In this document: positions 41,548 to 50,517 of the stretch, one piece after another
Position numbering within the stretch: the first letter of the stretch is position 1
How the letters are laid out: every line of letters starts with the position of its first letter
Source: VRUE01 sp963728045
GTDB lineage: Bacteria > Actinomycetota > Thermoleophilia > Solirubrobacterales > 70-9
Reading direction: 5' to 3'
NCBI GenBank assembly: GCA_963728045.1
Contig: CAVSIE010000002.1
Location: 1,426,001 to 1,490,000 of the forward strand
Length of the DNA stretch: 64,000 nt
Notes under the pieces: model-generated
Databases searched by the model: none
Told to the model about the DNA's origin: nothing
The model's input: only the letters and a program-made list of their open reading frames with translations
Program-made: the position numbers and the translations under genes

Positions 41548-43092
41548 TTAATTCTCTGGAATCTCTTCGACCTTGCCGCTCGGCATCCAGATCAGGGCGA
41601 CGACGAAGGCGACCGCCATCACCGCGGCCATCGCGTAGAAGACGGTGCGCGAGGCGAGCGCGAAGTCGAGCTGGACCGCGGAGAAGATCTCATTGGCTTT
41701 TGCCCCCGCCCCTTCGGTGAAGGCGGCCTGGTCGCCGCCGCCGGACCCGCTCAGCGATTCGGCGATCTGGTCGGCCTCCGACTTCGGGATGCCCTCTTCG
41801 CCCAGCGTCGACTCCAGGTTCGACTTGTTCTGCAGGATCAGGATCGTCCCCAGCACCGCCATGCCGAGGCTGGAGCCGAAGTTGCGCACCGTCTGGGTGA
41901 TCCCGGTCGCCTCGCCGTAGCGGCTGCGCGGCACCCGGTTGAGCGCGTCGGTGTTGGCCGGGCTCAGCACCAGCCCGACGCCGGCCCCAGCCATCACCAT
42001 GAACGGCCACTGCGAGCCGACTGAGAGGTCGGGCATCTCCTTCGCCCAGAGCGCGAAGCCGACGGCGGCGACTAGGCAGCCGAGGACCACCACGGGACGC
42101 GCCCCCTTCGTGTCCAGCACCCTGCCGCCGCGCTGCGTGGCTACGAAGAAGCCGCCGAAGAAGATCAGCAGGTAGAGGCCGGTTTCCGAGGCGCTTTCGC
42201 CGAGCGAGATCTGCGCGTACATGCTGGCGAAGAAGAAGAGCGGGACGAAGGGGATCATCAGCAGGAAGAGGACGGCGTTGTCGACCGCGAAGGCGCGGTT
42301 GGCGAAGGTCCGGATCTGCATCAGCGGGTGCTCGATGCGCAGCTCGTAGAGGACGAAGGCGACCAGCAGCGCCAGGCCGGCGGCGAGGCTGCCCAGGGTG
42401 GCGATGCTCCCCCAGCCCCAGACGCTCGCCTGCTGCAAGCCGAGCACCGCGAGGCCCATCCCGCCCGAGATCAGCACCGCGCCGCGGTAGTCGAGCGGCC
42501 CAGGGTGTCGCTCGTCGGCCGGCTTGGAGATCGCGGTGAGGATCAGCGCCCCGATCGCGACCGGGACGTTGATCCAGAAGATCGCCCGCCAGGTCCACTC
42601 GGTCAGGTAGCCGCCCGCGATCGGGCCGATCGAGGTGAAGGCGCCGGCGATGCCGAAGAAGATCGCCAGGGCGCGGCCGCGTTCGCTGACCGGGAAGGTG
42701 CCGAGCACGATCGCCAGCGCCGCCGGGAACATCAGCGCCGCGCCCGCCCCCTGGATCACGCGGAAGACGATGATCCAGGCCTCGGTGGCGCCGCCGCTGG
42801 TCGGCGTCGCGCCGCAGAGCGCCGAGGCGGTGGCGAAGATCACCACCCCGATCGTCACCATGCGCCGGTGGCCGGCTATGTCGGCGAGCCGCCCGCCGAA
42901 GGCGAACAGCGCCGAAAGCGAGAGCAGGTAGCCGTTGATGATCCACTGCACTCCGGTCGAGGAGAGCGAGAGGTCCTTCTGCAGTTCGGGCGCCGCGATC
43001 GCGACGATCGTCTGGTCGATGAAGGTCATCGAGACGGCGAGGATCATCGCCGCGAGGATCAGGGTCTTCTTGTTGCCGCCGGTCTCGTCCAT
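41548..43092 (-). CDS. MFS multidrug exporter, DHA2 (EmrB/QacA) type
   Basis: 514 aa from the ATG at 43092 (MDETGGNKKTLI); the frame stays open upstream without conservation. Fourteen-helix DHA2 pattern with motif FIDQTIVAIAAPEL in helix 1, motif A-like LADIAGHRR, and GAGAALMFPAALAI. Drug/proton antiport is the family role. Confidence 0.9.
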   Translation of the reverse strand: MDETGGNKKTLILAAMILAVSMTFIDQTIVAIAAPELQKDLSLSSTGVQWIINGYLLSLSALFAFGGRLADIAGHRRMVTIGVVIFATASALCGATPTSGGATEAWIIVFRVIQGAGAALMFPAALAIVLGTFPVSERGRALAIFFGIAGAFTSIGPIAGGYLTEWTWRAIFWINVPVAIGALILTAISKPADERHPGPLDYRGAVLISGGMGLAVLGLQQASVWGWGSIATLGSLAAGLALLVAFVLYELRIEHPLMQIRTFANRAFAVDNAVLFLLMIPFVPLFFFASMYAQISLGESASETGLYLLIFFGGFFVATQRGGRVLDTKGARPVVVLGCLVAAVGFALWAKEMPDLSVGSQWPFMVMAGAGVGLVLSPANTDALNRVPRSRYGEATGITQTVRNFGSSLGMAVLGTILILQNKSNLESTLGEEGIPKSEADQIAESLSGSGGGDQAAFTEGAGAKANEIFSAVQLDFALASRTVFYAMAAVMAVAFVVALIWMPSGKVEEIPEN

Positions 43093-43188
43093 TGGTGTGC
43101 GGTTTGATGCAAGCCCCGCGAATCCTTCCCGCTGACGGAGGCGAAGTAGACGTATGTCGGGGAACGGTTCGATAGTCTCGCCGCGCTC

Positions 43189-43362
43189 ATGCCCGACGTC
43201 TTCTGGATCGGCTTTGGAATCGCTGCCTTCGGCCTGCTGCTTGGCCTCCTCGCCGGCGCCAGGTCGCGCAGCACCGCGACGCTGACCGGCCTTGCGATCG
43301 GCGCCTTCCTGGGCGTGCTGGCGGCCTTCCCGCTGCTCGCGCTCGGGCTCGCGACGAGCTAG
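43189..43362 (+). CDS. Small two-helix membrane protein
   Basis: 57 codons from the ATG at 43189 give MPDVFWIGFGIAAFGLLLG, then a loop with RSRST, then a second helix ending LALGLATS. It is too short to be found by length filters but has clean start, stop and hydrophobic pattern. The following aldo/keto reductase frame overlaps its end if that gene begins at TTG 43292. Function unknown. Confidence 0.6.
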   Translation: MPDVFWIGFGIAAFGLLLGLLAGARSRSTATLTGLAIGAFLGVLAAFPLLALGLATS

Positions 43363-44203
43363 CCGTAAGCTGGGTCGCATCGTTCCCAACCTCACCCTTC
43401 ACGACGGGGTCGAGATCCCCCAGCTCGGGTTCGGGGTCTTCCAGGTGCCCCCCGCAGACACCCAGGAGGTCGTCGAAGCGGCCCTGGCCGTCGGCTACCG
43501 CCACATCGACACCGCCGCCGCCTACCGCAACGAGAAGGGGGTGGGAGCGGCGATCGCCGCCTCCGGCATCCCGCGCGAGGAGGTCTTCGTCACCACCAAG
43601 CTGTGGAACTCCCAGCAGGGCCACGACTCGGCGCTGGAAGCGATCGAGTCCAGTCTCGGCCGGCTCGGGTTCGAGTACGTCGACCTCTACCTGATCCACT
43701 GGCCGGCGCCGACCGAGGATCGCTTCGTCGAGACCTGGCGGGCCTTCGAACGGATCCGCGAGGAGGGACGTGCCCGCACGATCGGCGTCTCGAACTTCCG
43801 CGTCGAGGATCTGGAGCGGCTGGAGCGGGAGGCCGAGACGCGGCCGACGGTCAACCAGATCGAGCTGCACCCCCGCCACCAGCGGGCCGAGCTGCGTGCC
43901 TGGCACGCCGAGCACGGCATCGCCACCGAGTCCTGGAGCCCGCTCGCCCAGGGGGCGCTGCTCGACGACGAGACGATCGCCGCGGTCGCCGCGCGGTACG
44001 GCAAGACCCCCGCCCAGGCGATCCTGCGCTGGCACGTCCAGCTCGGCAACGTCGTCATCCCCAAGTCGGTGACGCCGCGCCGCATCCGCGAGAACTTCGA
44101 CCTATTCGGCTTCGAGCTGAGCGCCGAGGAGATGGACGCGATCGAGCAGCTCGACGCCGGCAAGCGGATCGGCCCCGACCCTGCGACGTTCGTCTCGCCC
44201 TAG
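43292..44203 (+). CDS. Aldo/keto reductase
   Basis: Reduces aldehydes or ketones with NADPH in a TIM barrel. Visible: VEIPQLGFGVFQ, Asp in HIDTAAAY with the catalytic Tyr, catalytic Lys in TTKLWN, His in LIHWP, and the C-terminal NADP loop PKSVTPRRIRENF. The true start is unclear: conserved protein begins around 43380 where only CTG/ATC codons stand, and the nearest standard start is the TTG at 43292, which overlaps the small membrane gene by 71 nt. A start-codon error in the sequence is possible. Confidence 0.85.
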   Translation: MRSAPSWACWRPSRCSRSGSRRASRKLGRIVPNLTLHDGVEIPQLGFGVFQVPPADTQEVVEAALAVGYRHIDTAAAYRNEKGVGAAIAASGIPREEVFVTTKLWNSQQGHDSALEAIESSLGRLGFEYVDLYLIHWPAPTEDRFVETWRAFERIREEGRARTIGVSNFRVEDLERLEREAETRPTVNQIELHPRHQRAELRAWHAEHGIATESWSPLAQGALLDDETIAAVAARYGKTPAQAILRWHVQLGNVVIPKSVTPRRIRENFDLFGFELSAEEMDAIEQLDAGKRIGPDPATFVSP

Positions 44204-44237
44204 TCGCGTCGACTCGGTTCGCAGCCCCGGCGAGTGG

Positions 44238-45068
44238 GTGCTGGAGCGGGTCGAGGGCGGGGGGCCGTTCACCTCCCGCGCTACCTGGCGCCTGCCCGAG
44301 GGGGCGAGGGCGATCTGGGCCTCACGCGCCGCTCGCAAGCGGGGCACGATCGACGTCGTCGCGGCCTCTGGCGAGACCGTCGCGGCAAGCGCCGCTCCAG
44401 AGACGGCGCGACGGCTGCGCCGGGTCAATGCGGTGGCGGCGACGGCTTTCGCGATCGGCGGCTCGTTGTTCGCGATCGGCGCCGCAATGGCGCAGGCGGG
44501 CGTTTCCGCCACCGCCTGCGCCAGCATTTACCTGGCCGGCGGCGTCTTCTTCAGCACTGGCGGATACGCCTCGCTGCTTCAAGTCGTCAACGGTCCACGC
44601 GGCGTCGGGTCGGACGGGGCGCTGACGGCGGATCGCTGGCGCTGGTGGTCACGCGAGCCGCGCCGCCTCGAGTGGCTGAGCGCCCTCGTCCTCTTCGCCG
44701 GCACCCTCGTCTTCGCGATCAACCTGGTCGACTCGTTCATCGAGGGGCTCGGCGTTCCCGCCGAGAACCGGCTGGTCTGGTCGCCCGACATGATCGGCTG
44801 CTCCCTCTTCCTGATCTCCGGTCACCTGGCGATCGTTGAGGTCTGTCACGGCCGCCCCTGCTGGCGCGACCGCGACCTCGGCTGGTGGATCGTCGCCCTC
44901 AACCAGTTCGGCTCGGCGCTCTTCATGGTCGCTGCGGTGGCTTCCTTCGTACGGCCCGCGACCGCCGAGGAGGTCAACGTGGGGCTGGCGAGCTGGGGAA
45001 CCTTCGCCGGCGCCCTCTGCTTCGCGATCGCCGGTGTCCTGCAGGAGTTCGAGCGGCCCGGAGCTTGA
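44238..45068 (+). CDS. Membrane protein of unknown function (YrhK-like)
   Basis: 276 aa from the GTG at 44238. After a 75-residue soluble part there are six or seven hydrophobic helices (AFAIGGSLFAIGAAMAQ, LSALVLFAGTLVFAIN, SLFLISGHLAIVEVCHG, ALCFAIAGVLQEF). A cytoplasmic HxRPC-type Cys/His cluster (CHGRPCWRD) sits near residue 205. The fold resembles YrhK-domain proteins. The gene runs convergently with the MFS gene at 45071. Confidence 0.6.
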   Translation: MLERVEGGGPFTSRATWRLPEGARAIWASRAARKRGTIDVVAASGETVAASAAPETARRLRRVNAVAATAFAIGGSLFAIGAAMAQAGVSATACASIYLAGGVFFSTGGYASLLQVVNGPRGVGSDGALTADRWRWWSREPRRLEWLSALVLFAGTLVFAINLVDSFIEGLGVPAENRLVWSPDMIGCSLFLISGHLAIVEVCHGRPCWRDRDLGWWIVALNQFGSALFMVAAVASFVRPATAEEVNVGLASWGTFAGALCFAIAGVLQEFERPGA

Positions 45069-45070
45069 TC

Positions 45071-46624
45071 TCAGGTGTCTTCGGCCTGGTAGCGCGCCAG
45101 CAGCGCCTGCTCCTCCTCCCGCTTCGGGAAGCGGAAGAAGACGAGCGCCGCGCCGAGCAGGATCGCGACGATGCCGGCCGCGTAAGCCCACTCGTCGCCC
45201 TGCAGGAAGGAGGATTTGGCGGCGGCGATGATCTGGTCGCTGTAGCGCGGGTACTGCTCGGCGATGTCGGCGGCGCTGGAGAAGGACTTGGTCAGCTCGC
45301 CTTGGACGTTCTCGGAGGCCTTGCTCCCTTCCGGAGAGGAGGCGATCGCGGCGCCCGCGGCGGCGGCGTAGCCGGCGGTGAGCAGGGCGCCGAAGATCGA
45401 CTGCATGATCGCGCCGCCGAGGTCGCGCTGGAGGTCGGCGGTCCCCGACGCCATTCCGGCGCGGGTGACCGGCACCGAGCCGGTCAGCGAGTGCGAGGCG
45501 GGGGTGCCGGCGAAGCCGACCCCGATCCCGATCAGGGCGTAGCCGAGGCCGACCTTCCAGTAGGAGATGCCCTGCTTCCAGAGCAGCAGCATGGTGAGGA
45601 AGCCGAGCACGCAGAAGAAGTAGCCGACCAGCAGCGTGAAGCGGGCGCCGCGCGCCTCGATCAGCTTGGCGGAGCGGGGGGCGACCACCACCATCAGCGC
45701 CGCAGCCGGCAGGATCGCCAGGCCGGAGTCGAGGGTCGAGTACTCGAGCACGTTCTGGAGGAACTGCTGGCCGATGAACATCGCCCCCATCAGCGAGCCG
45801 AAGACGATGATCCCGGCGCAGGCCGCGACCCAGAAGATCCGCCGCGCCGCCACCTCGAGGTCGTAGAGTGGCGAGCGCGCCCGCCGCTGGCGGATCACGA
45901 AGGCCGCCGTCGCCGCCAGCGCGACCACGCCGAGCCCGATCGCCAGCGTTCCCTTGCCGGGCACGGGGGCAAGGTTGATCCCCATCACCAGCGCCGCGAT
46001 CAGCAGGATCGAGAGGATCCCGCCGATGTTGTCGACCGGCTCGGTGGTCTCGTTGACGTGGGCCGGGACGTAGCGCCAGGCCATGTAGAGGGCGACGGTG
46101 GCCAGCGGCAGGGTGACGAAGAAGACCGAGCCCCACTCGAACTGCTCCAGCAGGGCGCCGGAGAGGAGCGGCCCAAGCGAGGCGATCGCGCCGCCGATTG
46201 CCGACCAGAGCGCGATCGAGCGGGTCCGGGCCGGGCCGGACCAGAGCGCGGTGATCAGCGCCAGCGTGGTCGGAAAGGCCATCCCGGCGGCGACGCCGCC
46301 GAGCAGGCGGGCGGCGAAGAGAACCTCGCTCGAGGGCGCGAGCCCGGCGAGCAGGGAGGCGGGGACGGAGAGCCCCATGCCGAGGATCAGCATCGTCTTG
46401 CGCCCGTAGCGATCGCCGAGCGCTCCCAGGTAGAGCACCGAGGTCGCCAGCCCGAGCGAGTAGCCGACCGCGATCAGGTTGAGAGTCGTCTGGCCTGCGC
46501 CGAACGCCTTGCCGATGTCGGGCAGGGCGACGTTGGCCACCGCCAGGTTGAGGTTGGCGACCGCCGCGACGAGGATCAATGCCGCGAGGACGAGGCTGGC
46601 GCGCTTGGGGCTGCTGGACGCCAC
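45071..46624 (-). CDS. MFS exporter, DHA2-like
   Basis: 517 aa from the GTG at 46624. Helix 1 NLNLAVANVALPDIG, then motif A-type LGDRYGRKTMLILG and LLGGVAAGMAFPTTLA. Fourteen helices predicted by eye. Similar role to the gene at 41548 but in the group with DRYGR, of unknown substrate. Confidence 0.88.
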   Translation of the reverse strand: MASSSPKRASLVLAALILVAAVANLNLAVANVALPDIGKAFGAGQTTLNLIAVGYSLGLATSVLYLGALGDRYGRKTMLILGMGLSVPASLLAGLAPSSEVLFAARLLGGVAAGMAFPTTLALITALWSGPARTRSIALWSAIGGAIASLGPLLSGALLEQFEWGSVFFVTLPLATVALYMAWRYVPAHVNETTEPVDNIGGILSILLIAALVMGINLAPVPGKGTLAIGLGVVALAATAAFVIRQRRARSPLYDLEVAARRIFWVAACAGIIVFGSLMGAMFIGQQFLQNVLEYSTLDSGLAILPAAALMVVVAPRSAKLIEARGARFTLLVGYFFCVLGFLTMLLLWKQGISYWKVGLGYALIGIGVGFAGTPASHSLTGSVPVTRAGMASGTADLQRDLGGAIMQSIFGALLTAGYAAAAGAAIASSPEGSKASENVQGELTKSFSSAADIAEQYPRYSDQIIAAAKSSFLQGDEWAYAAGIVAILLGAALVFFRFPKREEEQALLARYQAEDT

Positions 46625-46698
46625 GGTCGAGCGCCAAACCTATCCGAGCTTGACCGTGGTCACGTGCCGGGCCGGCCGCGCCTGAAAGGATTCGGTCC

Positions 46699-47706
46699 GT
46701 GAGCGACGGCCGCAAGCGACCCGAGCAGCCGCGGGGCGAGAAGGCGCTGCCGGGCGTCTGGCGGCTGCGGCTGGCGCTGCCCTGGCCCGGGGTGCCGCAC
46801 GGCAACGCCTGGGCCGTCGCCGCCGACGGCGGCATCGTCCTCTTCGACACCGGGATCGGCGGCAAGGGCCGGCTGCGCCAGCTCGACATCGCCCTCTCCC
46901 AGGTTGGGTTCGGCCTCGAGGACGTGCGCCTGCTCGTCTGCACCCACTCCCACACCGACCACTACGGCCTCGCCGCGCCGATCGTCGAGGCGGCCGGTTG
47001 CGAGCTCTGGATGCACCCGGCCTGGGAGCACGTGCGGATCCACGCCGATGACCCCGCCGCGGCGCTGGAGAACCGGATCGAGGTGGCTCGCCAGAGCGGC
47101 GTGCCGGCGGCGGCGCTGGAGCGCTACCGCGAGTCGCGCAAGGACGACGACGACAACGGGATCGACGCGATCGTCGAGCCCGACCGCGACCTGCTGCCCG
47201 GGGTCGAGGTCGAGACCGATCTCGGCGCCTGGCAGGTTCACGAGACGCCCGGCCACGCCCCCTCGCACGTCGTCCTGCGCCAGCCCGAGCGCAAGCTGAT
47301 GATCTCCGGCGACCACCTGCTCGGCCGCACCGTCCTCTTCTTCGACCACGGGCACACCCCCGACCCGATCGGCGAGTTCCTCGGCAGCCTCGAGGAGATC
47401 GAGCCGCTCGAGATCGGACTGGTCCTGCCAGGGCACGGCCGCCCCTTCCGCGACGCGGACGCAAAGATCGCCGAGAGCCGCCGCCAGGTCGGCCAGCTGC
47501 TCGCCAAGGTGCGCGAGTCGCTTTCCGGCGGCGAGGAGCGGACAGCGTTCGAGATCGTCGGCGACATCGTCGGCGCCGACAACGTCAACACCCCGGCCAG
47601 CGCCTGGGCCCTGCAGATCGTCCTCTCTTGCCTCGATCACATGGCGCTGAAAGGCGAAACCGCCCCCGTTGAGGGAACAGATCCCCAGCAGTGGAGGCTG
47701 GCGTAG
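46699..47706 (+). CDS. Metallo-beta-lactamase-fold hydrolase
   Basis: 335 aa. Zinc motif THSHTDHYG near residue 80, second site His in HAPSHVV and SGDHLLG, third GHGRPF near 255. MBL-fold proteins of this size (with a C-terminal helical extension) often hydrolyse lactones, thioesters or glutathione adducts. The gene is divergent from the MFS gene at 45071 and its stop codon is part of the long palindrome that follows. Confidence 0.88.
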   Translation: MSDGRKRPEQPRGEKALPGVWRLRLALPWPGVPHGNAWAVAADGGIVLFDTGIGGKGRLRQLDIALSQVGFGLEDVRLLVCTHSHTDHYGLAAPIVEAAGCELWMHPAWEHVRIHADDPAAALENRIEVARQSGVPAAALERYRESRKDDDDNGIDAIVEPDRDLLPGVEVETDLGAWQVHETPGHAPSHVVLRQPERKLMISGDHLLGRTVLFFDHGHTPDPIGEFLGSLEEIEPLEIGLVLPGHGRPFRDADAKIAESRRQVGQLLAKVRESLSGGEERTAFEIVGDIVGADNVNTPASAWALQIVLSCLDHMALKGETAPVEGTDPQQWRLA

Positions 47707-47821
47707 GGAGGGTCGGGGGTGCCGCCCGGCTCAACTTTTTCGGTCATTGGCTGAGGCAGTCCTAGGGGGCAGGAGCGCCGAAAAAGTACAAGCCGCCGGG
47801 AGGCACCCCCGGCCCTCCCTA
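47704..47821 (+). repeat. 118-bp long imperfect palindrome
   Basis: The left arm 47704-47743 and the right arm 47778-47821 are inverted copies: both start with TAGGGAGGG at the outside, then CGGGGGTGCC, CCCGGC and end ACTTTTTCGG at the inner side, with a 34-nt loop. The mismatches are few (one base in the first ten, an extra GGC in the right arm). It would form a very stable hairpin. It could be a terminator, a mini transposable element or an RNA gene. It overlaps the stop codon of the preceding gene. Confidence 0.7.
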
Positions 47822-47835
47822 TAGCCTGTGCCGCT

Positions 47836-48279
47836 GTGGCCAGCTTCACGTTCACGCGAGAGATTGCGGCGTCGCCCGAGACCGTTTTCGAGGTGCTTAC
47901 CGATCACCGTGGGTACGCGGACATCACGCCCGTGCGCAGAGTTGAGATGGAGCAGGAGGGGGAGCCGACGCCGAACGGGGTCGGGGCGATCCGTGTGCTT
48001 CATGCCGTCGGCCCGCCGCTGCGCGAGGAGGTGATCGCCTATGAGGCGCCCACTCGTTTCTCGTACAAGCTGCTGTCGGGTCTGCCCGTCCGCGATCACG
48101 TCGGGACGGTCGAGCTGACGCCGAACGGCGCCGGCACCAAAGTCGTCTACGCGGTTCGCACGCACCCCACGCTGCCTGTCGCAGGGGTCCTCGTCGTGGC
48201 CGGCATCAAGCAAGGGATCAAGCAGCTTCTGGGCGGCGTCGCCAAGAAGTCGGAGCGGCTCGCCGCGGCCGGGGGTTGA
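47836..48279 (+). CDS. SRPBCC (polyketide-cyclase-like) protein
   Basis: 147 aa from the GTG at 47836. Opens FTFTREIAASPETVFEVLTD, the standard first strand/helix of the fold, followed by TRFSYKLLSGLPVRDHVGTVEL. Ligand-binding or cyclase-like role unknown. Ends 10 nt before the GNAT gene. Confidence 0.78.
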   Translation: MASFTFTREIAASPETVFEVLTDHRGYADITPVRRVEMEQEGEPTPNGVGAIRVLHAVGPPLREEVIAYEAPTRFSYKLLSGLPVRDHVGTVELTPNGAGTKVVYAVRTHPTLPVAGVLVVAGIKQGIKQLLGGVAKKSERLAAAGG

Positions 48280-48289
48280 ACCGGCCCGG

Positions 48290-49057
48290 ATGGGCCAGCG
48301 CCTGGATGAGAGGGAGCTGCGGCGGCGGGCCATCGCGGGGCTCCGCGACGAGGTCGAGGCTTTCGGCAGCGGCGCTCCCGACTCTTTCTTGATCCGCCAG
48401 GAGGGCCTGCTCGCCGCGGTGGCGCCGGCCTCGCCCCAGCGCTCGGTCTTCAACTCGATCTACTACGAGGACCCGGCCGTCCTCAGGCAAGCGGTCGATG
48501 AGCTAAAGATGACCTACGACTCGCGCGGTGTGCGTGCCTGGACTGTTTGGGTCCCCGACGAGGACCGCGAGACGGCGCGGATGCTCGCCGACCGCGGCCA
48601 CCTTCTCGATGCCGAACCGCGGGCGATGGCGATGCTCCTCGCCGATCTCGCCCCCGAGCCGCCGGCCCCGGATGGGGTTGAGCCTCGACCCGGCGACCCG
48701 GCGACCGCGGCTGAGCTCAACGACCGCGCCTACGGCTACGGCCCGGACGGCTTCCGCACCGCGCTCGCCGGCGAGACGTCGCTTAGCTGGCTCGTCGCCT
48801 ACGACGGCGAGGAGGCGGTCGGTTGCGTGGGAACGGTCGACGTCGGCGGCGACTGCTGCGTGACCGGGGTGGCGACGCCGCCCGAGCACCAGGGGCGTGG
48901 CATCGCCGGCTGGCTGTTGCAGCGGGCGCTCGCCGAGGCCCGCGAGCGCGCTCTGCAGACCGCCTCGCTGCAGGCGACGCGCGCCGGGGCGCCGCTCTAC
49001 GAGCGCCTCGGCTTCGCCGACTTCGGCTTCATCGAGATGTGGGAGCTGCGCCGGTGA
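48290..49057 (+). CDS. GNAT acetyltransferase
   Basis: 255 aa. Two GNAT-like halves; the second has the acetyl-CoA loop HQGRGIAGWL near residue 205 and ends LYERLGFADFGFIEMWE. The first half (residues 15-120) looks like a degenerate GNAT or partner domain. Overlaps the PQQ gene by 4 nt (GTGA). Confidence 0.82.
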   Translation: MGQRLDERELRRRAIAGLRDEVEAFGSGAPDSFLIRQEGLLAAVAPASPQRSVFNSIYYEDPAVLRQAVDELKMTYDSRGVRAWTVWVPDEDRETARMLADRGHLLDAEPRAMAMLLADLAPEPPAPDGVEPRPGDPATAAELNDRAYGYGPDGFRTALAGETSLSWLVAYDGEEAVGCVGTVDVGGDCCVTGVATPPEHQGRGIAGWLLQRALAEARERALQTASLQATRAGAPLYERLGFADFGFIEMWELRR

Positions 49058-50517
49058 CGCTGAGCTCGCGAGCGATCATCGCCCTGATCGCGATCATCCC
49101 GCTCCTGCTCATCGGCGGCGCCGTGCTCGCCTACGAGCTGCTCAAGCGCCCGGCTGACATCCACAACACCGCGGTCCCGTTCCAGCCGCAGAAACCGCCG
49201 AAGGCGAAAGCCAAACTGACCAACTGGCCGATGTTCGGGTTCAACCGTGCTCGCACCCGCTACTTGCCTGCCAAAGGCGTCAAGCCCCCCTTCCGCAAAC
49301 TCTGGCGCTACACCGGCCGGCCGCTGCTGGAGTTCCCGCCGATCTTCGTCGCCGGCAGGCTCTACTTCGTCGACAACAGCGGCTTCGCCCGCGCCCTCGA
49401 CGCCGACACCGGCAAGTTGCTCTGGAAACGCCGGATCGGCCGTCTCAACGCCTCCTCGCCCGCCTACGCCCGCGGCCGCCTCTACGTCGTCAACCTCGTC
49501 CCCGGTCACATCCTCAAGCTCAACGCGAAAACCGGCAAGACGATCTGGAAGCGGGAGCTGCCCGGTCGCGCCGAGTCCTCGCCGCTGGTCGTCGGTCGCA
49601 GCGTCTACTTCGGTTGCGAGTGCGGCGAGCTCTTCTCGCTGAGCACGGTCAACGGCAACGTGCGCTGGGCGACCTCGCTCGGCGGCGAGATCAAGTCGGC
49701 GCCCGCCTACCAGGACGGCACGCTCTACGTCGGCGACTACGGCGGCTACATGAACGCGGTCGACGCTAGGAGCGGCGAGCTGGTCTGGCAGAGCGACTCG
49801 CTCGGTCAGGGCTTCGGCACTTCCGGCGCCTTCTACTCGACCCCGGCGGTCGCCTTCGGCCGCGTCTACGCCGGCAACAACGACACCCGCGTGTACAGCT
49901 TCGATCGCCGCGACGGGACGATCGCCTGGACCTACTCGACCGGCGGCTACGCCTACTCGGGGCCGACCGTCGCCACCACTCAGCACAGCCCGCCGACCGT
50001 CTACATCGGCTCCTTCGACGGCAACGTCTATGCGCTCGACGCCAAGGACGGCGGCGTGCGCTGGAGCCGCTCGACCGGCGGCCAGGTGATCGGCTCGCTC
50101 TCGGCGATCGGCGACATCGTCTACGCCGCCGAGTTCACCAACGAGACGACCAGGGGCTACATGATGAGGAGCGGCCGGGAGGTCTTCCGCTACGGCCGCG
50201 GCACCTACACGCCGGTGATCTCCGACGGCCGCCGCCTCTACCTCACCGGCTACTCGAGCATCACCGCGCTGCAGCCGTACGAGTACAGGGCGAAGGTCGC
50301 CAATCGCGTCGAGGCTCCGAAAGCCAAGCCGCGGCCGAAACCTAAACGGCCGCCGAAGAAGAAGCAGAGCGCTAGTTCGACTTCGGCGCGACGCCGCCCG
50401 GAGGCGGGGGTGGGGCTTTTGGCGGGTTGGGGGCGAAGTGGGGGATGCGGGGGTGGTGCAGCCAGCTCCGCAGCACGCCGAGGCTCGCCGGGTAGTTCTG
50501 GATCCGGTAGGAGCTAG
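49054..50517 (+). CDS. Membrane-anchored PQQ-type beta-propeller protein
   Basis: A GTG at 49054 gives MTLSSRAIIALIAIIPLLL, an N-terminal membrane anchor or signal. Residues 65-420 are about seven propeller blades with the PQQ/BamB-like cadence (LLWKRRIG, IWKRELPG, VRWATSLGG, VWQSDSLG, IAWTYSTGG, VRWSRSTGG). No PQQ-binding residues are evident, so a scaffold or BamB-like role is as likely as dehydrogenase activity. The last 45 residues are probably beyond a frameshift near 50370 and overlap the convergent gene, so the true end is uncertain. Confidence 0.78.
   Translation: MTLSSRAIIALIAIIPLLLIGGAVLAYELLKRPADIHNTAVPFQPQKPPKAKAKLTNWPMFGFNRARTRYLPAKGVKPPFRKLWRYTGRPLLEFPPIFVAGRLYFVDNSGFARALDADTGKLLWKRRIGRLNASSPAYARGRLYVVNLVPGHILKLNAKTGKTIWKRELPGRAESSPLVVGRSVYFGCECGELFSLSTVNGNVRWATSLGGEIKSAPAYQDGTLYVGDYGGYMNAVDARSGELVWQSDSLGQGFGTSGAFYSTPAVAFGRVYAGNNDTRVYSFDRRDGTIAWTYSTGGYAYSGPTVATTQHSPPTVYIGSFDGNVYALDAKDGGVRWSRSTGGQVIGSLSAIGDIVYAAEFTNETTRGYMMRSGREVFRYGRGTYTPVISDGRRLYLTGYSSITALQPYEYRAKVANRVEAPKAKPRPKPKRPPKKKQSASSTSARRRPEAGVGLLAGWGRSGGCGGGAASSAARRGSPGSSGSGRS

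Noticed and set aside
42328..43107. Charged plus-strand ORF opposite the MFS gene
   Set aside because: Shadow of the exporter; repetitive Arg/Asp/Glu composition.
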